NCBI GenBank assembly: GCA_945866285.1
Contig: CAMBHC010000033.1
Coordinates: forward strand, 1 to 13,576
Direction of reading: 5' to 3'
Length of the DNA stretch: 13,576 nt
Origin: Candidatus Sulfopaludibacter sp. SbA3
GTDB lineage: Bacteria > Acidobacteriota > Vicinamibacteria > Vicinamibacterales > UBA2999
The notes beneath the pieces are model-generated. The model searched no databases, was not told where the DNA came from, and saw nothing but the letters and a program-made list of their open reading frames with translations. Both the position numbers and the translations under genes were made by a program. Shown here piece by piece: positions 1 through 7,233 of the stretch; the first letter of the stretch is position 1, and every line of letters begins with the position of its first letter.

Positions 1-813
1 GAGCAGATCAACTCGTCGAACCACTACAGCGCGGTCGCGCTGACCATGGCCGACCTGCCGCTGCTGAACGTCGACACCATGAAGTCGTTCTACAACGCCC
101 GGTTCGCGAACGCCGCCGACTTTACCTATTTCTTCGTCGGCGCCTTCACCGTGGATGACATCACGCCGCTACTCGAGAAGTGGGTGGCGACCCTGCCGTC
201 GCAAGGCAAGAAGACCTCGGCCTTCCGCGACATGGGCGTGAAGTTCCCGATGGGCGTCGTGAAGGAAGAGGTGAAGAAGGGCAAAGAGCCGGCGAGTCAG
301 ACCGTGCTGTCGTTCTTTGCCGACCCTGGTGTTGACGAGCTCGAGATGCACCGCGCCCGCGCCGCGTCGCAGGTGCTGAGCATCCGTCTGCGCGAGATCC
401 TCCGCGAGGAACTCGGCGGCACCTATGGCGTGTCGGTCGGCTTCAACAACTCGCCGCCGCTCAAGGGCTACGGTGCCATGGTCATCCAGTTCGGCAGCTC
501 GCCCGAGAACGTGGACAAGCTGGTCACCGCGTCCTTGAAGGAAATCGCGCGCCTCAAGGTCGAGGGGCCGTCACTGGACGATGTGAACAAGGTGAAGGAG
601 CTGGAGCGGCGGGACCTCGAGACCAACGCCAAGCAGAACTCCTACTGGATGGGCTCGCTCCAGACGGTCCACATGTATGGCTGGGACCCGAACCGCATCA
701 ACAAGCGCCTTGAGCGCACCGAATCGCTGACCCCGGACATCATCAAGACGATGTTCCAGAAATACTTCCCGATGGACCGTTACACGCTGGTGATGCTCAA
801 GCCGGAAGCCTGA
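1..813 (+). CDS. M16-family (insulinase-like) zinc peptidase, C-terminal part
   Basis: The frame is open from base 1 and ends at TGA 811-813, so this is the last 270 residues of a gene that starts upstream. It matches the C-terminal M16 domain of pitrilysin/PqqL-type peptidases. It opens at the end of one lobe (segment FFVGAFTVDDITPLLEKW, typical of the domain close). It then carries the family's substrate-binding stretch LREELGGTYG around residues 134-143, followed by a long helix rich in charged residues. The zinc motif HxxEH is expected in the N-terminal lobe and is not in the window, so catalytic competence cannot be judged; many bacterial M16 pairs have one inactive lobe. Such proteins are usually periplasmic or membrane-tethered. 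The next gene-like sequence starts close downstream, beyond a hairpin repeat. The family call is firm; the exact substrate is unknown. Confidence 0.9.
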   Translation, partial: EQINSSNHYSAVALTMADLPLLNVDTMKSFYNARFANAADFTYFFVGAFTVDDITPLLEKWVATLPSQGKKTSAFRDMGVKFPMGVVKEEVKKGKEPASQTVLSFFADPGVDELEMHRARAASQVLSIRLREILREELGGTYGVSVGFNNSPPLKGYGAMVIQFGSSPENVDKLVTASLKEIARLKVEGPSLDDVNKVKELERRDLETNAKQNSYWMGSLQTVHMYGWDPNRINKRLERTESLTPDIIKTMFQKYFPMDRYTLVMLKPEA

Positions 814-832
814 TGCGCCGGCGTCGATACCA

Positions 833-858
833 GTGGGGACAAACCTTCAGGTTTGTCC
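833..858 (+). repeat. REP-like hairpin, class B (GTGG foot)
   Basis: The foot GTGG (833-836) is followed by a perfect 10-bp inverted repeat, GGACAAACCT at 837-846 and AGGTTTGTCC at 849-858, around a TC loop. Its layout is identical to the two class A hairpins at 2362-2387 and 4204-4229: four-base foot, 10-bp stem, TC loop. Across the 26-nt unit all 13 differences from class A are transitions, and all 12 that fall in the stem pair up as compensatory changes. There is no T-tract, so a simple intrinsic terminator is unlikely. It lies 19 bp after the M16 stop codon, where it could act as a 3' mRNA stabiliser or be a mobilised REP element. Confidence 0.75.
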
Positions 859-1327
859 TCCCAGTCCGGCATTGCCCACGCCCGGCTGCCATCATTTCGA
901 CCTGAAGTCGATCGACGCCGTGGCGGCGAATCGAATTAATCGAGGTTCGGCCTCCGACCCCGTTAGCCTCCTCCGTGCCCTGGCGCAGGCCCTGCGCCAC
1001 AGCGCGTCGGGGATGCCGCTCGGCGTGGTTCTGGCCGGTCCCGGATTGGAAGAACAGTTTCTCGATCGCGTGGCCGCCGTCCAGATTGGCGACTTCACGG
1101 TGCCTGTGATCTCTCCCGAAGATCTCGTGGTGACCAAGGTGCTCGCCGGGCGGGAGAAGGACGTCGGCGATATTCGGGGCGTCCTGCATGCGCGCGCCGA
1201 CTCGCTGGACCTCGACTACATTCGTCGAACGCTGTTGGTCATCGCAGCGGCGATGGGGCAGAGCGACCTGACGCCGTTGTTCGAGGCCGAGTTGGCCCCC
1301 GCGGCCACGCGCCGTCAATCGGAGTAG
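833..1327 (+). pseudogene. Nucleotidyltransferase remnant lacking its catalytic N-terminal half
   Basis: The open frame runs from a GTG at 833, inside the hairpin repeat, to TAG 1325-1327. That start is unlikely to be real; an internal ATG at 1013 also fits. Recognisable homology begins near base 941. Residues 65-155 (counted from 833) align with the C-terminal half of the intact nucleotidyltransferase at 1651-2223. Shared blocks are LAG, SxEDLVxxK, AGRxxDVxDI, LDxxxIRR and a final FExxL. The core GG-x(13)-DxD motif is absent. At the place of the third catalytic aspartate the remnant has glycine (codon GGC at 1022-1024), one transition from GAC. Loss of the active site, an improbable start and no visible ribosome-binding site point to a truncated paralogue. 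A functional short protein made from ATG 1013 cannot be excluded. Confidence 0.6.
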
Positions 1328-1369
1328 TCAGGCTGCCGAGGAATTCTGGCTGGTGGCGTCCGACGACGG

Positions 1370-1375
1370 TAGACT
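1370..1375 (+). promoter_or_regulatory. Putative -10 element for the 90-aa protein/nucleotidyltransferase unit
   Basis: The hexamer TAGACT ends 6 bases before ATG 1382, so transcription would begin at or next to the start codon, giving a leaderless message. No convincing -35 box is seen 16-18 bases upstream. The same arrangement recurs before ettA and the GT-C gene. This is inferred from the motif and its position only. Confidence 0.4.
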
Positions 1376-1381
1376 GTGCGC

Positions 1382-1654
1382 ATGAGTGAGAGCGAGCAGC
1401 CGTCACCGTCGCCCGCCCTGACTGCCGAGGCGAAGGCCGAGATGCGCCAGTGGGTGGACCGCTGGAAGGTCGTCGGGCCGATTCTGGATGCCGAACGCTG
1501 GGCGCGGCTGCGGGCAACGACAGAAGACGATTTGAGGCGGCAGTCTCTGGACTTGCTCGCCCTGTGGCGGCCAGATGTCTCTGGTGACGATGGCGAGGCG
1601 ATCGTGTTGCAGCAGCGTGCGTTCGCGCTCCTGCGTAACCGCGATAGGGCATGA
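1382..1654 (+). CDS. Small protein of unknown function, upstream partner of nucleotidyltransferase
   Basis: A 90-residue soluble protein with no signal peptide or membrane segment. ATG 1382 is preferred over the GTG two codons earlier because it sits directly after a -10-like hexamer. The first 14 residues are Ser/Pro/Glu-rich and probably disordered. The rest is predicted mostly helical, with four tryptophans, the segment WKVVGPILDAERWARLR, an LRRQSLDLLALW helix and a GDDGEAIVLQQR stretch. I do not recognise a named domain and see no helix-turn-helix. Its stop overlaps the next start (ATGA, 1651-1654), so the two proteins are probably translationally coupled and made together. Small helical proteins encoded just upstream of nucleotidyltransferases recall toxin-antitoxin layouts such as MntA/HepT and AbiE. 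It is shorter than AbiEi and lacks its winged helix. An antitoxin or adaptor role is only a guess. Confidence 0.75.
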   Translation: MSESEQPSPSPALTAEAKAEMRQWVDRWKVVGPILDAERWARLRATTEDDLRRQSLDLLALWRPDVSGDDGEAIVLQQRAFALLRNRDRA

Positions 1655-2223
1655 CCGAGCCGGCGCTGATTGAGGCGGCGGTTGAAGTGCAATCGGTACT
1701 ATCCGCCGCTGGGATTCGATCGTGCATCATCGGCGGGCTTGCGGTGCAGCGGTGGGGCGAGCCGCGGGCCACGCAAGACGTCGACTTCTCGGTGTTGGCG
1801 CCGATCGGTGAAGAGCAGCGCCCCTTGGATCTACTTCTCGCGGCCTTCGCGCCCAGGCGTCCCGAGGCCCGGGCGTTTGCGATCGCCAATCGCGTGTTGT
1901 TGATCCAGTCCACCAACGGGGTAGCCGCGGATATTGGACTTGCTGGCAGCCCATTCGAGGTCGAGATCCTCGAGCGATCGTCGGCCTGGAACATCGGAGC
2001 GGGGGCCTCCATCGTGACGTGCTCGGCTGAGGACCTTGTGATCTACAAGCTGGTCGCCGGCCGCGCGCGTGATGTCGCGGATATCGAGGGCATCGTCCGG
2101 CGACAGGCGTCCGGCCTGGACGTCGAGCGCATCCGCCGATATGGGGGGCTGTTCGCGGAGTTGAAGGAAGAACCCGACCTGCTGCGCGCGTTTGAGCAGT
2201 CGCTGACGCGCGCGCGGGAGTGA
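1651..2223 (+). CDS. Nucleotidyltransferase-fold protein (AbiEii/DUF6036-like)
   Basis: A 190-residue protein of the polymerase-beta-type nucleotidyltransferase superfamily. The catalytic signature is intact: G28-G29, thirteen residues, then D43-x-D45, with a third carboxylate at D94 (VAADIGLAG). The C-terminal half has the family's SAEDLVIYKLVAGRARDVADI block, a helical region that closes on the active site. Such proteins transfer NMP groups to protein or RNA, often as part of toxin-antitoxin or abortive-infection modules; MntA AMPylates HepT and AbiEii is a nucleotidyltransferase toxin. The substrate here is unknown. The start overlaps the stop of the 90-aa gene by ATGA. A catalytically dead paralogue lies just upstream, so the locus may have duplicated. 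The fold call is firm; a defence or toxin role is inference. Confidence 0.85.
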   Translation: MTEPALIEAAVEVQSVLSAAGIRSCIIGGLAVQRWGEPRATQDVDFSVLAPIGEEQRPLDLLLAAFAPRRPEARAFAIANRVLLIQSTNGVAADIGLAGSPFEVEILERSSAWNIGAGASIVTCSAEDLVIYKLVAGRARDVADIEGIVRRQASGLDVERIRRYGGLFAELKEEPDLLRAFEQSLTRARE

Positions 2224-2301
2224 GCCAGCGGTCGCGGCGTCGAGGGCCCCATTGAAGTCGCGGTGGGTCGGTTGGCGCTCCGGGCGTCGGCGGGCGTTCT
2301 T

Positions 2302-2319
2302 CCGCTGAGAAATCAGCGG
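2302..2319 (+). other. GAAA-tetraloop hairpin after the nucleotidyltransferase gene
   Basis: CCGCTGA (2302-2308) and TCAGCGG (2313-2319) form a perfect 7-bp stem closed by GAAA, a GNRA-type tetraloop known to stabilise RNA hairpins. It lies 78 bases after the nucleotidyltransferase stop. The sequence after it (TCCCATTT) has only a weak T-run, so it is at best a poor intrinsic terminator; an mRNA 3'-end stabiliser is equally possible. Confidence 0.4.
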
Positions 2320-2361
2320 TCCCATTTGCGAAAGTCCCGTATGGGAACTGCCAGGCGGGGC

Positions 2362-2387
2362 AGGCGGGTCTGAAGACCCGCCTCTAC
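2362..2387 (-). repeat. REP-like hairpin, class A (GTAG foot), minus orientation
   Basis: On the minus strand the foot GTAG (2387-2384) is followed by a 10-bp stem (AGGCGGGTCT with AGACCCGCCT) and a TC loop. Read on the minus strand, 2390-2361 matches 4201-4230 at 29 of 30 bases, so this is a second copy in inverted orientation. A GTAG tetranucleotide directly at the foot of a short palindrome is the hallmark of REP elements mobilised by RAYT (TnpA-REP) enzymes. No such enzyme gene is in the window. Confidence 0.8.
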
Positions 2388-2499
2388 GGACGATGCCCGA
2401 TGGCGTGACGTTCCTGCAATACTCCTACGCAAAAGGGAGTTCCCGGCGGTGATGCTCGACGGCACGAGCCGCGAGGCCATCGAACTCATCGAGATCCGG

Positions 2500-2505
2500 T
2501 ACAAT
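2500..2505 (+). promoter_or_regulatory. Putative -10 element for ettA
   Basis: TACAAT differs from consensus TATAAT at one position and ends 11 bases before ATG 2517, leaving a predicted leader of only about 5 bases. No good -35 match is seen. This supports ATG 2517 over the in-frame TTG at 2505, which would overlap the promoter hexamer. Confidence 0.45.
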
Positions 2506-2516
2506 TGCCGTTCCTA

Positions 2517-4196
<1,680 letters not shown>

Positions 4197-4203
4197 AGAG
4201 TTC

Positions 4204-4229
4204 GTAGAGGCGGGTCTTCAGACCCGCCT
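4204..4229 (+). repeat. REP-like hairpin, class A (GTAG foot), plus orientation
   Basis: GTAG (4204-4207), stem AGGCGGGTCT (4208-4217), loop TC (4218-4219), stem AGACCCGCCT (4220-4229). It is the inverted partner of the copy at 2362-2387, so the pair brackets ettA. It begins 7 bases after the ettA stop and ends 17 bases before the next start, so it is transcribed in any ettA read-through message and would fold just upstream of the DinB ribosome-binding site. Confidence 0.8.
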
Positions 4230-4232
4230 GAT

Positions 4233-4240
4233 AAAGGAGA
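4233..4240 (+). promoter_or_regulatory. Strong Shine-Dalgarno for the DinB gene
   Basis: AAAGGAGA ends 6 bases before ATG 4247. It is the only strong ribosome-binding site in the window and fixes this start. It lies three bases after a stable hairpin, which may keep the site accessible or block upstream read-through. Confidence 0.7.
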
Positions 4241-4246
4241 CGAACA

Positions 4247-4741
4247 ATGGGCGCAGACCAGGCCAAGTTCTTCGTGACCACCCTCGGACAGGCCATGCAG
4301 GGCGAGTGGATGCACACCTACAAGGCGATCAACGCCGTGCCCGATGCCAAGAAGGCCTTCAAGCCCGAGCCGAACGCACGCTCGGCGTGGGATCTCGCGT
4401 ATCACATTGCCATTTGCGACGTCGGCTTCCTGCACGCGGTCGCCGCCAATAGCTTCAGTGTGTTCCCGGCAAAGTGCGATGCGAAGACGATTCCCGAACT
4501 GGCGGATTGGTACAAGCACGAGTTCCCCAAGGCGCTCGAAAAAGTGCTGACGCTCGACGGCAACCACCTGTCGCAGATCGTCGAGGCCTTCGGCATGAAG
4601 CTGTCGTCGATGACCTACTTGATGTTCTGCAACAACCACATGATTCATCACCGCGGTCAGCTCACCACCTACCTCCGACCAATGGGGGGCAAGGTGCCGG
4701 CGATGTACGGTGGGAGCTTCGACGAGAAGATGGGCGGCTAA
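4247..4741 (+). CDS. DinB-family putative metal-dependent protein
   Basis: A 164-residue cytoplasmic protein with the DinB/YfiT-like four-helix-bundle pattern. The expected metal-binding triad is present: H53 in WDLAYHI, and H131 with H135 in NNHMIHHRGQL (HxxxH on the last helix). Family length is about 150-170 residues, so it is complete. DinB proteins are damage- or stress-linked or act as metal-dependent thiol S-transferases, but most, including this one, have no assigned substrate. The start is set by a strong Shine-Dalgarno. The gene follows the ettA-distal hairpin and lies 21 bp before the SGNH-like gene, so it may lead that run, but no functional link to O-acetylation is evident. Confidence 0.88.
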   Translation: MGADQAKFFVTTLGQAMQGEWMHTYKAINAVPDAKKAFKPEPNARSAWDLAYHIAICDVGFLHAVAANSFSVFPAKCDAKTIPELADWYKHEFPKALEKVLTLDGNHLSQIVEAFGMKLSSMTYLMFCNNHMIHHRGQLTTYLRPMGGKVPAMYGGSFDEKMGG

Positions 4742-4762
4742 CAAGCGTTCGGCTTCACCGGC

Positions 4763-5803
4763 ATGGCTGTTTCAAAATCGACCGTATCGTTATGCCTGGT
4801 CATCGCAGGCGCCCTGGCCCTGCCGCTGGGGTTACGGGCGCTCAATACCTTCGCGCCGGTCGCCGGCGTGGCGCCGAGCTACCTGCCGACCGTCGAAGAG
4901 CCGCGGCTCCGGGAGCCCTTCGACGAAGAGACCGCCGCCACATGGCGTGAGGCCCGTCCTGATTACGCGTTGATCGGGGATTCGATGGCGGGCACCCGCA
5001 TCGATCCCCGCCACCTGTCCCACCTGGTGCGCGGCCGTGGCGTTGGGGCGTTGCTGCACCCTGGCAGCAGCGTGGCGTACTGGTACCTGACCTTCAAGAA
5101 CATGGTCATCGAGAACTCGCCGGTGCGGGTGAAGGCGGCCATCTTCTTATTTCGTGACGACCAGCTGACGCTGGCGTTTCAGCGCGTGACCCCGGGCACA
5201 CTGGACCGCGTCGCGCGCGGCGAAGAGCCCGTGCTCGACGGCGTGCTGGCGGCCAACGCCACCGGCGCCTTCGCCGGGCTGCATCGCGCCGTCCAGTCGA
5301 TGTATCACGCCAACCAGGCCCGTGCCTGGCTGGTCCCGGCTGTGACCCACGCCCCGGTGGCAGTGGCGGCTCCCGGGCAGGAGCCCAAGGCGTTTCTCGA
5401 GTCGATGAACAGCCAGATGTTTTCGATCGAGACGCTCCGCAAGACATCGGTGGCCGACCTGCCGCCGTCCGCTGAGGAGAACCTGGACTTCAACCTGATG
5501 GTGGGGCGGTCGATCCTGCCAGAAATTCTGCGCATCGCGCAGGTGGGTGGCGTGCGGGTCGCGTTTATTCGGGTGCAGCGGCGCCCCTCGGCTCAGGGCC
5601 CGCCCGCGCAGTCGGACGCATTGGTCAAGTACATCCGCGACCTGCGGACCTACCTGGCCGAGCACGGCGCCTACTTCCAGGACGAATGGGGCGATCCCGA
5701 ACAGCCCTTGTCGATCTATGCCGACGGCGATCACGTGTCGCGCGAGGCGCGCATGCCGTACACCGAACGGTTCTATAAGAAGAACCTCCGCCTGTTTCAG
5801 TGA
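4763..5803 (+). CDS. SGNH/GDSL-like envelope protein, partner of MBOAT O-acyltransferase
   Basis: A 346-residue protein with an N-terminal hydrophobic segment (residues 8-27) that should act as an uncleaved anchor or signal, placing the rest outside the cytoplasm. The SGNH block I motif is seen as ALIGDSM with S74, and block V as D321-x-x-H324 in YADGDHVS near the C terminus. This is the arrangement of AlgJ/AlgX- and DltD-type proteins. In those systems the MBOAT moves an acyl group across the membrane and the SGNH protein places it on a polysaccharide. Its stop overlaps the MBOAT start at GTGA (5800-5803), implying coupled translation and stoichiometric partners. Middle sequences are not conserved enough to name the polymer. 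A close match to alginate proteins is not evident, so no gene symbol is given. Confidence 0.75.
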   Translation: MAVSKSTVSLCLVIAGALALPLGLRALNTFAPVAGVAPSYLPTVEEPRLREPFDEETAATWREARPDYALIGDSMAGTRIDPRHLSHLVRGRGVGALLHPGSSVAYWYLTFKNMVIENSPVRVKAAIFLFRDDQLTLAFQRVTPGTLDRVARGEEPVLDGVLAANATGAFAGLHRAVQSMYHANQARAWLVPAVTHAPVAVAAPGQEPKAFLESMNSQMFSIETLRKTSVADLPPSAEENLDFNLMVGRSILPEILRIAQVGGVRVAFIRVQRRPSAQGPPAQSDALVKYIRDLRTYLAEHGAYFQDEWGDPEQPLSIYADGDHVSREARMPYTERFYKKNLRLFQ

Positions 5804-7233
5804 TCTTCCACAGCCTCGATTTCCTCGTCTTCTTCGTCGTGACGCTGGCCACCTATTGGTGGCTGCCGCTGCGGGGCCAGAACCTGCTGCTGCTCGCGGC
5901 CAGCTACGTGTTCTACGGCTGGATACATCCGTGGTTCCTGACGCTCATCTTTGCGACCACGTTCATCGACTATTGGTCGGCGCGCCGCATGACCGAACGT
6001 CCCGAGCACCGGAAGGCGTGGCTGTGGCTCAGCATCGTCACCAACTTCGGGATGCTCGGCTTCTTCAAGTACTTCGGGTTCTTTGCCGCGAACGTCGCCG
6101 CAGCCGCTGCGGCAATCGGCTGGAACGTGCCCCAGGCGGCCTTGGAGATCCTGTTGCCGGTGGGCATTTCGTTCTACACCTTCCAGTCGATGAGCTACAC
6201 GATCGACGTCTATCGCCACCATGCGCCGGCGCGCACCAGCTTCGTGGACATGGCGGCGTTCGTGTCATTCTTTCCGCACCTCGTAGCCGGGCCGATCATG
6301 CGGGCCACCAATTTGCTGCCGCAGTTCGAGCGCGAGCGCCAGTTTTCTGCCGCTGCGGCACGGGACGCGACGCTGCTGATGGTGTGGGGGTTCTTCAAGA
6401 AGCTGGTGATTGCCGACAACGTTGGCGTGATCGCCAACAAGGTGTTTGCCCTTGAGTCGCCCGAGTTCCCGGTGCTGTGGGCCGGGGTATTCGCGTTCGC
6501 GATCCAGATTTACGCGGACTTCTCCGCTTACACCGACATCGCGCGGGGCGTGGCGAAGTGGTTTGGTTTTGATCTAATCAAGAACTTCGAGCAGCCGTAC
6601 CTGGCCGCCAGTCCATCAGAGTTCTGGCGGCGCTGGAACATCTCGCTGTCCACCTGGTTCCGCGACTACGTCTACATTCCCCTCGGCGGATCGCGAGCGG
6701 GCGCGCCGCGCGAGGCCATCAACGTGATGGTGACCTTCCTCACCTCGGGGCTGTGGCATGGCGCCAGTTGGAACTACGTCCTGTGGGGCGCGTACCACGG
6801 CATCCTGTTGATACTCGACCGAGTGGTCGGGCGCATCTGGACGCCGACCGATGGCGTGCGTCGGGCACTGCGGGTGGTGCAAGTGCCGGCGATGTTCATG
6901 CTCACTTGCCTCGGCTGGTTGATCTTCAGGGAGACGGATGGCGGGCAGTTGCTGCGTCACCTGCAGGTCACCCCATTCGGGGTTAGTGCGCTGGGGGCGT
7001 CGGCGGGCGCCTATTTGTTCCTATTGGCGTTCCTGTATTCGATTCCGCTGTGGGTGCAGGACCTGTGGGCCGAGTTGGGCGGGCCCGACTTGTCGATCGC
7101 GATTGACGAGACGGAGACGACGGTCAATTGGCAGCGCACGGTGGCGCAAGCGGCCCTGTGTGGCGTGATGGTCGCCGGCATTGTCGTGCTGCGCAGCCAG
7201 GCCGCGCTCGACTTCATCTACTTCGCATTCTGA
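5800..7233 (+). CDS. MBOAT-family membrane O-acyltransferase (AlgI-like)
   Basis: A 477-residue polytopic membrane protein with about ten or more hydrophobic segments. It has the AlgI/DltB-type hallmarks: PVGISFYTFQSMSY (120-133), FFPHLVAGPI (157-166), YADFSAYTDIARG (238-250), EFWRRWNISLSTWFRDYVYIPLGG (274-297), and GLWHGASW with the presumed catalytic H320 followed by H333 in AYHG. Such proteins transfer acetyl or similar groups from cytoplasmic donors to the outside for modification of alginate, cellulose, peptidoglycan or teichoic acids. The GTG start overlaps the SGNH gene stop (GTGA), and no separate ribosome-binding site is seen, so coupling is likely. The 3' end overlaps the convergent membrane-protein gene by 16 bp. 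The family call is firm; the acceptor glycan is unknown. Confidence 0.93.
   Translation: MIFHSLDFLVFFVVTLATYWWLPLRGQNLLLLAASYVFYGWIHPWFLTLIFATTFIDYWSARRMTERPEHRKAWLWLSIVTNFGMLGFFKYFGFFAANVAAAAAAIGWNVPQAALEILLPVGISFYTFQSMSYTIDVYRHHAPARTSFVDMAAFVSFFPHLVAGPIMRATNLLPQFERERQFSAAAARDATLLMVWGFFKKLVIADNVGVIANKVFALESPEFPVLWAGVFAFAIQIYADFSAYTDIARGVAKWFGFDLIKNFEQPYLAASPSEFWRRWNISLSTWFRDYVYIPLGGSRAGAPREAINVMVTFLTSGLWHGASWNYVLWGAYHGILLILDRVVGRIWTPTDGVRRALRVVQVPAMFMLTCLGWLIFRETDGGQLLRHLQVTPFGVSALGASAGAYLFLLAFLYSIPLWVQDLWAELGGPDLSIAIDETETTVNWQRTVAQAALCGVMVAGIVVLRSQAALDFIYFAF

Larger units (their letters stand above)
2224..2504. other. Intergenic region between nucleotidyltransferase and ettA
   Basis: About 290 bases up to ATG 2517 without a convincing gene. 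It holds a GAAA-capped hairpin (2302-2319), a weak 6-bp pairing TCCCAT (2320-2325) with ATGGGA (2341-2346), a minus-oriented REP-like hairpin (2362-2387) and a -10-like hexamer just before ettA. A short frame from ATG 2452 encodes 21 residues and ends TAA 2515-2517, overlapping the ettA ATG as TAATG. It has no recognisable similarity and may be chance. Confidence 0.6.

Noticed and set aside
837..858. Intrinsic terminator for the M16 gene
   Set aside because: The stem is perfect but no T-tract follows, and its match to the other hairpins explains it better as a repeat.
797..1318. Long minus-strand open frame opposite the nucleotidyltransferase remnant
   Set aside because: Arg/Gly/Gln/His-rich composition without any family pattern; it is the antisense shadow of the plus-strand frame, which carries clear family motifs.
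1239..2012. 257-residue minus-strand frame across the 90-aa and nucleotidyltransferase genes
   Set aside because: Ser/Arg/Pro/Thr-biased translation typical of an antisense frame in GC-rich DNA; the plus-strand frames have an intact catalytic motif and an ATGA overlap.
2313..2504. 63-residue minus-strand frame before ettA
   Set aside because: Partly encoded by the REP-like hairpin, no family resemblance and no ribosome-binding site.
2505..2516. TTG start for ettA at 2505
   Set aside because: It would overlap the -10-like hexamer and add MPFL before the conserved EttA start; ATG 2517 fits the family.
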